Positions 11,855 to 23,458 of a DNA stretch of 64,000 nt are shown one piece after another. Below the pieces are notes generated by a model. The model made no database searches and was not told the DNA's origin. It was given only the letters and a program-made list of their open reading frames with translations. The stretch comes from Plazaster borealis (taxonomy: Eukaryota > Echinodermata > Asteroidea > Forcipulatida > Labidiasteridae): contig CM037471.1 of NCBI GenBank assembly GCA_021014325.1, positions 20,666,818-20,730,817 on the forward strand, given 5' to 3'. Position 1 is the first letter of the stretch; each line of letters opens with the position of its first letter. The position numbers were made by a program, and so were the translations under genes.

Positions 11855-12252
11855 TTCAAGGGAAGGTATACGTTTGGTAATCACTCTTAAAAGTAATGGC
11901 TATAAAAACCTACTTTGTTAGAAATACAGCAGCTTTCGATAGTATAGAGCATTTTGAGAATCATGTCACTTCGAAGTTATGTGGTCATGGAAAAAGATAT
12001 CAGTTTTTATCCCCAAAAATTTGAATCTGAGAAGCGTTACTATCCAAAACATTTCTTAGATTGTGTATTCCAATTACGGATTATTCTTCCTGCTCGGACA
12101 TAACCGCTCTGGATTTTTGGCAATATCTACAAAAAAACAACCACATTTTTAAAAATGAAATTTTCACAGGTTTGTTTTGTTGTATACCTACATTTATGTA
12201 GGATTAAAACAGTCAAACGGTTCCAAAAACTAAAGGTATACTTTCCCTTTAA
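11855..12252 (-). mobile_element. TTAA-flanked MITE, copy 2 (reverse orientation)
   Basis: Ends AGGGAAGGTATACGTTTGG (11859) and AAAGGTATACTTTCCCT (to 12248). TTAA is intact on the right (12249-12252) and altered to TTCA on the left. The inside is the reverse complement of copy 1 (TTCTTCCTGCTCGGACATAACC). Confidence 0.8.
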
Positions 12253-12795
12253 AGAGCTCATGGAGTATGTTTTTCACTATTGAGGCACTTGGGTGGGTCA
12301 ATCCTGAGTGATCCCATCACAGTTAGAGTATCTGAACCCAATAATCCTGATCCCACGGAGGCTGCTTAGACTGAACCCAATCCAGTGAAGATGAGACTGT
12401 AACACCTACCAAGGAGATCCAGAGACACCGATCACAGGGACACCGGCGGTGATCTCGAACGTTAACTTACTCATGTTTCATATTGATCACCTGATAGGGA
12501 TTTGATTATCCAATACTGCTAGCTGCATGGTAGATCTCGTGAAGAAAGAGCGTGGACCGAGCCGTGAGGATCCGTAGCAGTCGGAAACCTTCAAGATGTG
12601 ATGAGCCTTTGGCACACCTGTCTGACACTCATCTGATGTCTATTTTGTCAAAAGTCAGGTGTATAGATTGCCATCTTTTCAGTCTTGAAGTGTCAAATAC
12701 ACTGTATAAAAATAATACCTGATGTGAGTTTGAAAGGTTAATAATGATGTATTGCTTTGAGGGGGACCCCGGGCAACTGGAAAATGTTTTTTTTT

Positions 12796-12985
12796 TCTTT
12801 TGGTATTTGCTAGAAGTTTATAAAGACAATCATCAATTATTTTTTATATTATAAGCCACATTTTATTCTACAAATATTAACATTTTTTTATCTTTGTCTT
12901 TTGTGCTTTGCTAGAAGTTTTTTTTTATAGACAGTCATCAATTATTTTTATGTTACAAGCCACATTTTATTCTTTAAATGTTCTT
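12796..12985 (+). repeat. ~101-bp two-copy tandem repeat
   Basis: TGCTAGAAGTTT, GACAATCATCAATTATTTTT / GACAGTCATCAATTATTTTT and AAGCCACATTTTATTCT recur in order about 101 bp apart. Confidence 0.85.
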
Positions 12986-13083
12986 GAAGCACAGTGAACC
13001 AATGTATATTATTTCCCTCCAATTCAGTTGATCTTGTCTTCCTTAAAAAAATAAAATTCTTCCTCAAAAGATTTCCCCTCAGA

Positions 13084-13153
13084 TTTTCTGGAACACTGAA
13101 TTTTGTTTTGCACTGACATATTCTGGAATACTGATTTTTGTTTTGCACTGACA
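13084..13153 (+). repeat. 35-bp two-copy tandem repeat
   Basis: TTCTGGAA(C/T)ACTGA and TTTTGTTTTGCACTGACA recur at 35-bp spacing. Confidence 0.85.
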
Positions 13154-14559
13154 TGCAATAAATGAACGATCATATTTCTGTCAATTTTAAAATCACACGC
13201 CGGGATACTGGAGGGGGAGGTGGCAGGTAATTACCATTCACAAATAGGCGACCCAGTTTTTGTTATTCCCTTCAATTTTCACTGGTTATGACCAACGTGA
13301 CTGAAGACCCCTCTAGAAATGTTGGTCAATCCTGGAAGATGATTTGATTTGCAAGTCCACTATAGTTGTGGAGGCGTTCTACACCCAGATGTTGCCAATG
13401 CATATGTGTTGAGAACTAGCCAGACTCGAATGGTAGTATTTTTTCCCCCTCAAATTTGATTTTCAGATAGATCTGCAGAATTCAATTTCGGTAGCTAGTT
13501 TTGATTAAGTCTGTGAGATGAGCGAATGTCATGCACACACTTTAAAGGGGATATGGAGGTAGTCAAACATGTCTTCCAATGTATGTATTTAAATCTTAAA
13601 TGCAATTGGTTATCAAAGAAATTAACCTGTACCAGCCTTTTCCATATGTAGTTACTGTTAATAGGATGGTTAGTAGTATTAGTTAGTTCCATCATAATAG
13701 GCCCGCAATTTTTCTGCTGATCAGCTGATCTCATCATTTTTGGTTTCTCAGCAATGCCATAAAAATTTGAAAAACTCAGTCCAAAGTTTTGCTGGGTGTG
13801 TGGCACTTCCCTAAAAAAAAACTGCAGTTGCATGCCTGATCCTATTATTAGGTAAAATCTTGAAGGGAGTTATTCCTCTTTGGGGTCTGAAATGAAAGTT
13901 TGTATACCATTTTCGTGAGAAGTAATTTACACACAGCATCAGCCACTTTAAGTTGTGATAGTATCCAAGAGAAACGTTCAAGTGGGGAGATGCTAGAACT
14001 TCATCCATCGCTGGTTTCATTAAGACAGTCATGAACTGTCAACAGCTACTCATAATGTCAGCCATGATTTACTGCAAACGAACAGTCATTTCATCCCCTT
14101 TGTAACATCACTGGAGAAAAGAGCCCAGCATTCAGCACCATTCCTTAAACTGATGCATAATGGAATAAGCTACAACCGTTGTGCGCCATTTATCTTCCCA
14201 TGCATTATGGTCTTAGCTAGAGGTTGAGTAATACCAATGAGATTTATTAACTGTGATTTCGTTTTGTTTATCTAAGGCTACAAATGCCATTTGGCTCCTT
14301 GATGATGAGCAGTAGGGCTAAACATTTGTGGGAAGCATGGATTAAGATTGCTATAAGTTTCCTTGTATACTTTCAACGCTTGCAGCTTCAATAAATCTGC
14401 ATGAATGAATGATGAGTTACTTTTAAAATGCAAAGGTCTATGCCAATGTGTTAGAAATCACACTGTGGCAGTATCATACATGTACACTGTATGTATCAAA
14501 TAAATATGTGTATGCTCCCCAGGGAGTTGAGAATGCTAGAGGAATGGCTTAAAATGTAT

Positions 14560-14672
14560 GCCCGATGAACAGGGATAATAATGTTGTAAATCTGCTAGGA
14601 TATGTGCACTATATAAGAAGTTAAGAACCAATTATTATTATTATTGTTATTAATATTATTATTATTATTAAT
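14560..14672 (+). mobile_element. Degraded retroelement tail with (TTA)n
   Basis: ATATGTGCACTATATAAGAA followed by ATTATTATTATT runs, like the tails at 18790 and 23370. Confidence 0.4.
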
Positions 14673-14687
14673 GGATATTGTAAGCTT

Positions 14688-14846
14688 GGGCTAGATTTCA
14701 CATAGCACTTAGATGCGTGCCTAAGATGAGTTGTCAGTATTACCATAGATGTGTATTGTGACATCACACTTTGCTTAGCAGTTAAGATTGATTCCCATTT
14801 AAGATCAATCTTAGCTCTTTGTGAAATCGTGAAATTGAACTCTGGA
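14688..14846. mobile_element. Short inverted-repeat element
   Basis: GGGCTAGATTTCACATAGCA at the left is partly mirrored by TTAGCTCTTTGTGAAATCG at the right. It may be a distant relative of the AGAGCTGCTT family. Confidence 0.45.
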
Positions 14847-15920
14847 TTCTTCAGGTATTTTATGCTAATCTTAACAATTCTAAGATATCAGAAAAACAAA
14901 AATTAACCGTTTCCCACAAGATTCAGCCCTAGGACTTTGTATTGCAAGACATTTTAAGCATATGGCAATGAACTGCATGCTTTCTGATAATTCTTAGATG
15001 ATGTTTATAAGATAAAAGTTATTACCAAATGTGGTATGCCTTAAAATAGTCCCATGTTTATATTTAAACTTTATGAGTAAACGTCCACGTTCATGTATTT
15101 GACCAACGCTTAAAAACCATAACCAACTGAGATTCCTCTACCTTACGACGACCAAATGTTTATCATTTTTACGCAACATTCTTTCAAGCGAAGCGTTAAA
15201 TGCCAATCCACTGAACCGAGAGCAATAGAACTGATATAGCTCCCCAGTAAATAATAAATCAGCTGAATGATCAAAAGCCTGCGCCAGTAAGGCAGCCCCT
15301 CCCCCCTTCTAGGCCTAATGACATAATCTTATCTCTGCTTTTCATGAGGTATGCACTGTAGCTCCCGGTGTACTGCTGTAAGGCACGAGTGTAGTACAGT
15401 AGGAACTCATTTTTGCCCATTGAGGAGTCAGCCGGGCTGGAGCCTCTTTATGATATTTTAATAACTCCGTCACGCTAAGAAACGTGATTATAGATTTATA
15501 TGAGTGCATGGGGGGCAATAGGGTGGAATAACTACCGATGCATGTATTGGGGCACTCTGGATCTAGTCATCTCTGTGTACTCATTCCTGACAATTCATAC
15601 TACAGTGTTTTGATAGAGTGTTCTCATTAAGGGAGAGAATGGGTATGGTGGGGGGGGGGGTGGTCCCTTTGCGCTGACCTGAGAGACATTCAGTGTTGTG
15701 GATAGAAGCGCTGTCGATTATTCTTTTATTTCTTCTGTTGATGTGTCAGGATGTTGAGTCTCTTTGGAATATTGTACTTTGAACCATTGAACCGACTGGC
15801 ACTTCAAGATTTTATGGTGTTTGAAATTGCCAGATTGGGTCATCCTGAGATGCATTGACAGTGTGTCACTCCCCCCCTATGAGAAAAAATCTCAATGTTT
15901 CACTAGGGTAGCGTATGTTC

Positions 15921-16087
15921 ATGCCTGGAATGTCATCTTTGAGAGGGCAAGGCCAATTTTCTTTTTGCAAAGGGCACTTCCTTTGGAAATCTTCAAAGTC
16001 TAAGGGAAAATGTTGAAGGGGCACCAAGGCCAAGACCAGGGCCAAGTAGGCCATGGCCTCCGTGGCCTCCATGTAATTCCAGGCCTG
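15921..16087. mobile_element. CAGGCCT-ended MITE, copy 1
   Basis: GCCTGGAATGTCATCTTTGA at the left, AATTCCAGGCCTG at the right. The inside has GGCACCAAGGCCAAGACC, shared in reverse with the copy at 40371. Confidence 0.7.
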
Positions 16088-18789
16088 ATGTTTTCACAGT
16101 CATCAAACCGCAACATTTTTGGGATGTAGAAATATCCAGGACCTGAAAAAACATTTACAATTATTTTTAAAGGGCTCGCATAACATTAACAAGTATAGTA
16201 ATTAGCAATCAGAGTCTATGTGACTCTACTTACCTGAAAGCCACTACTTATGACTATTTACCATACTGGCAGGTACTATGCTAAAATGTATACACAATAG
16301 CGCCCCCGACTGACCACTCCCCTCAATGAAAGATTCATAGATTTTATTGTAATGTGTGACACAAAGTTGTGAAGATACTTTTCTTGTCACCACTTCCAGC
16401 TGAATGACCCTTGTGAGCCGTAATGTACTCAGCTGCAACAAATAATCCACATGTATTGACGTCACGTTTTTTTCCTTCATTTTACACATTCTCATTAAAA
16501 GCATCATCTGGAGATTTAAGAGATGTGTATATCGTGGATGTAAACTCTTGTTGTGTTGTGGCCTGAGGCAATACAACAAAATGGTTAAAAGCGTAACGAC
16601 GTGTATGCGGCCATGTGCTCAAGTCGCACAGACTGTTATTACAAGCTTAATCTCTGCATGACACTGCTCTTACTCATAGATTAAACCCTATAATTTCATG
16701 TTTCTTTTGTACACTTTAAACTGATTCTTCTGTCTCCCCCCTTTTTTTGTTGGGGGGGGGGTTAAAAACAGTTTCTGGCAACTTTGTGCCTGGTTAACAT
16801 TGGAAAATAATGAACTCCGTTGATGAGATTCATTTTGATGATTCATGGGAATGATATCAAATGGATTAATCTCATTAAGATTTGTTTCACGTTTGTGTGT
16901 AAAAAAAAAATGGATGAATTCTAGACAATAAATCCCAACTATCCCCCAAGACTTGTCACCAAGGGCTGGTGGCTTTAATGAAGGACTGACTTATTAACTC
17001 GGCTCCAGTGTCCGGTATTTGCATTTCATATTTTATTCAGAGCCTTTTGTTAATAAGAAACTTGATGTTCTGTCAACAAGAAGCGAGGGCGAAGATGTAG
17101 GGCTACATATGTGCAGACGGAGCGTGATGGGGTCCATTTGTGGTTTATTAGTGCTGGGTTTTGGTATTTTGATACATCGGTGGCCGTTTAAACTTACATA
17201 CGAAATATACTGACAGCTGTTTAAAGAGACCAGGTATACAGGCCTATGATTTGTAAGTCAAATGAATAAAGCAGAAGCGAGTGACTTTCGTCATATTGTT
17301 AATTAAATGACCCCCATTGATGGCAATGGGATAAATATTTGGTTTGGAGGCTGGAGGGACTTTAAAAAAAAAAAATTATTCAATCAGTCAATATCGATGG
17401 CATTTGTCAAATTTGGTCTGCTAAGGTTTTTTGTTTTTTTTAATCAAGATGTGAACAGCACAACCCTCCAGTGAGCCTAAGAGGCTTCATTTACTTTGTT
17501 GTCTCTTTGACTAGAAACAAAAGATTATTTTGAGATTTCTTGAATTTTTACAGAATTGAGGAATGCATTTTAGCAAGGGCTTAGATAAGGTGTCCCCCAC
17601 CAATTGATGTCCACCCCCCTCCCCCATTTGAACTTTTGAACTTTTGAGATTTTAAAAAATTACCCGAATAAAAAGTGACATTGTATGAGCTTTCATGTAG
17701 TGTTTTTCAGTGTTTTTAAAACTATTTTTTTATTACATGCAGACATTGTATCTGTTTTTACCCACATGACTGATTCTTACAACAAATACTAACTGATATA
17801 AAGAGAGTGGTGAAAAGGGGCTTGTTTAGGAAAATTACAAACAAAAGCTACAGTTTTAATTGACCAGAAGTGCCCCCTTAAAATAAATGGTGCACCCCCT
17901 TGTGCCCTCCTAGGATTTTACCCTTGTTTCAGCACTGCATTTCAGACGGTTGTTTTGAATGCTTGTCATACATGTATGTACGTGGAACAAATTTGAAGTA
18001 CTCTTCTGAAAACCGCCTTTCCCTTTAATTGTTCTAAAGGGGTGTAACATTAACTCTTTCAACACCGGCGTACTATGTGTTATCCAGTTGATTTCACATG
18101 GACTTAAGTAGCATTTGCACTTCCTAGACCTCTAGGGAACAGCGCTAACTCAATCAGCTCTCAATGTTGCCCTACTGCATGGCCAGACTCTGTTAATGAA
18201 TAATAGAAAGTAATAAATGAAACATTGTTTCATGTTCAGAGGTGCGAAAACCTCACTGTTTGCTTTTTTTAGTTCAATCCACACTCTATTCGGGAATTCT
18301 TTTCCAGTCAAGTCTTTACTCGGTCGGTCGGCAATACCTTTTGATTATCAACAAGTTATCTTATCTGGACAATTTAGTGTAAGTTAGATACATCACTATG
18401 TGACAACTTTGTTAATTTATAACATTCAGTGTCCACCCACCCCCCCCCCCCATTCCCCAAGTCTTTAATGATTCTCATGGTGTAGATGCAATCAACTGAA
18501 AAAGCAGATTGTAATCAAATGTGGCTTAAAAGTACAGTCATGAATCAGCCATGGATGTAAAGGAATGGCACAGTTGGTTTTGCCTCCAATTCCCTTGTGC
18601 TCAGTGTTGTTTTCCAGAAACATTTTCTCCTAACCATGGTTGTTGATCTGAAAATTATATATATTCTCTGCTACTGCATCATACCACCATAAAGGCCAGT
18701 TTGATGTAGGAAAGGAGAAGAATGTGCGTTTATATTTTTCTTAAGTATTTCATAATCTGTTTATCTTAAATTAGTCAGTATTTCTTAAG

Positions 18790-18895
18790 TTGTTCCAATT
18801 ATTTTCAACCTCTGTATGTAAAGCGCCTTGTGACCCTGTATTGGGTTAAGGGCGCTATATAAAAGCCCTTTTATTATTATTTTTGTTATTAAGAA
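18790..18895 (+). mobile_element. LINE/SINE tail ending in (TTATTA)
   Basis: GTAAAGCGCCTTGTGACCCT, GGGCGCTATATAAAAGCCC and a TTATTATT run form the usual tail of CR1/L2-type or SINE copies in invertebrates. Confidence 0.6.
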
Positions 18896-19633
18896 TCATG
18901 TGGGAAAAGATGTTTCAGAAACAATATTAGCACGCTTGTAATAAGATCAAATCAAAACTATATAACTACCTAAGAAGATGAATAATATCTCCGTATATGA
19001 TTTACACGTACGGTGCATATCTTGTTTCGGATGACAAACCAAATAAAAGTCAGCCTAATGAACAAGTCCAAAGGTGATGGATTTTTAATGACCCACGGTC
19101 GACAAGATTTTGCAATTAACAGTCAAGCCGACTTGGCAAGTCAATATTTCCATTCATATTTGAGTGTTTTTTTCCCCCGTTAACGAGGGTGTTGAATATT
19201 GATGAGAGGGCATTGTCAATGTTGTAATGAAGGATTGCAAAGAGACGGAGACTGCTGGATGGAGTAAGATTATCAAGGGAATGACTCCCATGGAGAAACT
19301 CTCATACAGACCTGTCTCTTGCTGCCGCTAAGTTTGTCATGTCCCCTGCATGCTGCATAGTGTTGTGAATTCTGATTTTCAATGTACTGATATAGGGGGC
19401 CAGACTACGAGTGCAATCCCAAGCCTCTGTTGGGTCACATTAAAAAAATATATTATAACGATCTGAGGGCATCATCATGAAAACGTATGGGGAAGTTGCT
19501 TGCAAAGAGAGGCTTTGTAATGTTTTTTAAAGACTTTTTGAGTATTGATTTTGTTTTCTATGTACACTATCAAGACTTACATTGTGAGTCTTCAATAGTG
19601 ATAATTGTAAGTTACAATTGGATGGAAATGATG

Positions 19634-19900
19634 CAGGGCTCGAAACTAACACTAGACCGCAGGCCCGAGGCCAGTAAATACAAATATCTTTCAATTCTGT
19701 TGAGTATTGAAGTATTACTCATATAAGAAAAATTAGATAAATCTTCTCTTAGTGCTTGTTCCAAAAACAGCTCAAATGTTGAACTGTGTAGATAGCGTTC
19801 TTCTCATATTCCGGTCTTATAACAAATTCTCTGGTCCAGTTAAAGTTTTGAGCTACAATCCCTGCAGTCTTGTGGATTTTCCCCCCAAATTCGAGCCCTG
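19634..19900 (+). mobile_element. CAGGGCT-ended non-autonomous element, copy 2
   Basis: The best preserved ends of the three copies: CAGGGCTCGAA at the left and TTCGAGCCCTG at the right, 267 bp. The left end is followed by ACTAACACTAGACCGCAGG. The element overlaps a 144-codon minus-strand ORF that has no protein-like features. Confidence 0.78.
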
Positions 19901-21943
19901 TGATGGTTAAGAAATGAATATCAATTGAGTTGTTGAGCTGTCTTAGCTCTCCTTGAATTGCTTGGAGAGTAAGGAGTGAAAAGATGCTGTTATGCAAAAC
20001 TTTAACAATCTTCAGGACAAGTATAAACATGGGGGTGTTTGCAATAGTTCCTGAAACGTAACAGTCCTTCATCTCTCCATGGAGAACTTTCTTGAAAGAT
20101 GTGCTGCAGGAAAAAAAGCAGATGTTCTTTTTTACCACAACTAAAATAGACTCACAGTTACAGTTTCCTGAATTAAGTTTCATTTGACAGTATTGAAAAG
20201 AAACACAGTTGCCTTGAAATACAGACTAGAATCATTTCCTTGTTGAACACAGTTCGATTGGTTGTGACAGAAACACTTTGACAATCTGGGGTTTAGAAAC
20301 AGGGTTTTGTAGGCGGACGACAATGACACGACAACCTCAGACATGTAGTCTGGCTTGCTTTGTCATTCTGGAGTGATGCAGTTCTAGTAAATTTGGTTGG
20401 GTTTTTTTCAAAGGGATTCGTGTACCGTGCATGAACAAATGCAGACATCTAGGCTAGGTATGTTTCTCATTGAGAAAAAACAGGAAATGAGATGGAACTG
20501 TTTTTTTATTCCAGGTAGTCGAGAGGGAGATAAGAGTAAGATTGGGGTTCCGAAGCCATGACAAGTTCTAGGATTCGAATGGAAATAACACTTCCGAATA
20601 CTGCTTAGAGTTGCACACTTTCGTCAAGGTTTTAGGCTGTACTTTTCTTTTTTTGAGGGGGGGGGGGTGGTGGTGTAGAACATTTAAAATTCCACCATGT
20701 GACTTGAATTAATGATACCACAAAACTTTAACAAGAATGGTGACCTAGTAATAAATCCATTACCACATTATACATCTTCCAACCCATCAAAACAGTGAAA
20801 TTCCTGTTGGAAGTTTTCTTTGTGCCAAATGTCTGATGACTTTTTTAAAACAACATTTCTGCAAGACAAGAGCACTTTAACTGAAAGTGTTTTCCAGGCA
20901 GATTGTAGAAAGCTCCTTCTTCAATTAACCGTGACAGTGCATCGGATTTATTCCTTTTCTGTCTTCTTTAAAGTAGTACATCGTTTTCTTTGATTTCAAG
21001 TGACTCAGATGAGAAAAGGCAAACCGTTTTCAATTAAGATGTGTAAAAAAAATAGCCAGTAGAGTGTGACATTATGTTGTCTCTGTATAACTTATATATT
21101 TGTGAGGTGTAAAAAGAAATATTACTGAAGTTCAAGCCATGATTATTACTTCAGATAAAAATGAATAAAGGATGCTTTTATTTTGATAACACACAAATTA
21201 TTGGCAAAACACTTCAATTCATCTCTGAATAAGATATTTTAAAATGACCACATCTCGTACCCAATTTTGTAGAAGATTGATTCTCAGTTTTTACTCAACA
21301 AATAGTCAATTGATTTTGTACCGTGTTGGAGAATCAATGTTACACTCCTACCTTTTACTTTTACCTGAAAACCTATCCATATTTTACCTGAGCCATCTGC
21401 CGATGGAACTAATGACAAACTCCTCAGATGATCTAACCCAATCTCACTGGGTTTGGGAGTTGGCCACCCAACATTATTGATTTGCACTTTTCTGCTCCTC
21501 TCGGCCAATAATCCACACTTGACAATTATATTTATGGTCACGTAAGCCGAGTACTCAAGATTTTCCTAAGTATTTTACAAGCATCTGAACCAATACAATG
21601 TGAAGAGTTTTCTTTACTTGCGGAAGTCTTGCGGCAGATTATCATCGCCCATTACAGTCCTTGTCTCTGACCCTGAACTTTTAGGAAGGGTGGATTTCTG
21701 TTTGATTTAGAACTAACATTTGTAATAACAAATCTGGTTTGACTGCCATATCTGCCTTTTTTCTGCTGGTTGTGCAGAAAAAGTCAAGAGAGGGGGTACT
21801 TCATATTCTATATACAACTACTGAATGATTCTGCTATCGGTTATGATCATGGAGTTTCAAATGATTTTGTTAAGCACTTATCTTGGTACAAGTTCCTACT
21901 ATTCAAAGCTAAACTTCTTCTTGTATTCTTTTCTTTTTTCCAG

Positions 21944-22061
21944 ATCTACACAGATTGGGCCAATCATTTCTTGGAGAAGGCAGGGAGAAAGAACCTCATA
22001 GCCGACCTCCAGGTGGATATAACCAATGGGGTGCTCTTGGCGCAAGTGATCGAGGCTGTCA
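21944..22061 (+). CDS. NAV2/NAV3: NAV exon: CH domain, first part
   Basis: A pyrimidine-rich tract ending in CAG (21941-21943) precedes a phase-0 start, IYTDWANHFLEKAG. The exon runs to ...LLAQVIEAV plus one base, then the donor GTAAGT at 22062. IYTDWANH followed by a G-V-L-L-A core is the first helix and the DGxxL-like segment of the NAV-type CH domain, with NG in place of the usual DG. Reading the same frame back through the acceptor stays open to an ATG at 21770, but that stretch is the polypyrimidine tract and resembles no NAV protein, so the splice acceptor is preferred. The last ~45 bp of this exon and its donor are copied several times just downstream (see the tandem array). Confidence 0.93.
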
Positions 22062-23415
22062 GTAAGTATTCATCACACCTAAAATGGTCAAAATGGGTTG
22101 GAGTTTATAGATGGTTGTATTCAATGGGATGGTCTTGGCGCAAGTGATTGAGGCTGTCAGTAAGTTTCATCACACCTAAAATGGTCAAAATGGGTGGGGT
22201 TTATAGATGGTTGTGCCCAATGGGATGGTCTTGGCAAAAGTGATTGAGGCTGTCAGTAAGTTTCATCACACCTAAAATGGTCAAAATGGGTGGGGTTTAT
22301 AGATGGTTGTGCCCAATGGGATGGTCTTGGCAAAAGTGATTGAGGCTGTCAGTAAGTATTTATCACACCTAAAATGGTCAAAATGGGTGGGGTTTATAGA
22401 TGGTTGTATCCAATGGGGTACTCTTGGCACAAGTGATTGAGGCTGTCAGTAAGTATTCTCCATATAATATAGTCAAAATGGGTGGGGCTTGCAGATGAAC
22501 CAATGGCGTGCTCTTGGTGGAAGTGATTGAGGCTGTCAGTAATTTGTCTCCATATTTGTTCAAAATGGGAGGGGCTTCCAGATGGATATCCAATGGGGAA
22601 CTGTGTGCAAATATTTTACTTACAAGTTAATGCCTTGCTCCTTGCCAGAATCATTCCAATGTATTGAATGTTTACATATAGAGAGAGTAAAAAAACAAAA
22701 CTAAAAACTAGAATGTACTGCATTAATTTATCCACATCTAATTTATTTTTTTATCAATGTAGTCGATGCAAAGGTCACGGATATCAATCCAAGCCCTAGG
22801 ACTGCAAGTCAGATGGTGAGTGTCTTTCTTAATGCTGTTCAATTATCATTGGGGAAGAAGAATTGAGAAGAACAATATCATTTGAACACAGTACCCCCCC
22901 CCCCCCAAGATGCTTTTATCATAACAGCCACAGAAATGGAAAAGTGGCAACACAAGAGGGCGCTATAATCAATTCTTGAACTTTGCTGTACCATGAAATA
23001 TTAACCCTGAAATAATTATAAACAGCGTCGCTGGGTAGAATTAATGACTCACAGACTAACCAGCTGTGGACTGGAGAGGGCTCACTTCAGCAGAGCAGTA
23101 TCGAGGACTTCTTCTCACTTAGTATACAAAATTGAATGCATTTAGAACGTGCGGGCATTCATAAATCATTACACTGTAAATTGTGTAACCTTGCGTTATC
23201 ACAATTATGCCGAGACCTACATGAAAAATAGATGGATAAGGATAGTATTGGAACAGATATAATATTGGAGAATATTCTGCTTACTTGTCTATTGGAAAGA
23301 GCCAGTGTCATACTTTTTTCATCTTAAGGTTCCTGTTCTATTTCATTGTTTCCTCTCTGGAATTATTGCCCTCAGCGCATTGTAACCATTGGAAATATGC
23401 GCTTTATAAATGCTT

Positions 23416-23458
<43 letters not shown>

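Larger units (their letters stand above)
1..21943. other. Upstream or first-intron region without a confirmed exon
   Basis: Apart from the listed repeats and the two weak exon candidates, I see no gene on either strand. The unassigned stretches (for example 1-1100, 1930-4160, 6330-7015, 7320-8300, 9650-10079, 10240-11850, 12990-14550, 16090-18780 and 19905-21940) are AT-rich, and short ORFs there have no domain, codon bias or splice support. Part of 7018-7118 (GAGGTTGGATGGCAAAACAA) and of 1175-1205 resembles the inside of the elements at 47171. Homopolymer runs of C or G occur near 6987, 15648, 18437 and 20656. Confidence 0.6.

Noticed and set aside
16244..16579. 111-codon minus-strand ORF
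   Set aside because: Random-looking composition, no family similarity and no flanking gene structure.
19749..20183. 144-codon minus-strand ORF
   Set aside because: It overlaps the CAGGGCT-ended element, has no recognisable domain and no splice or promoter support.
21770..22147. 125-codon ORF running into the CH exon from upstream
   Set aside because: The first 58 codons read through a polypyrimidine tract and acceptor, and the end reads through the GTAAGT donor. Only 21944-22061 matches the NAV family.
22018..22610. CRISPR array or satellite
   Set aside because: The repeat has no constant repeat/unique spacer pattern, and its unit is derived from the adjacent coding exon.
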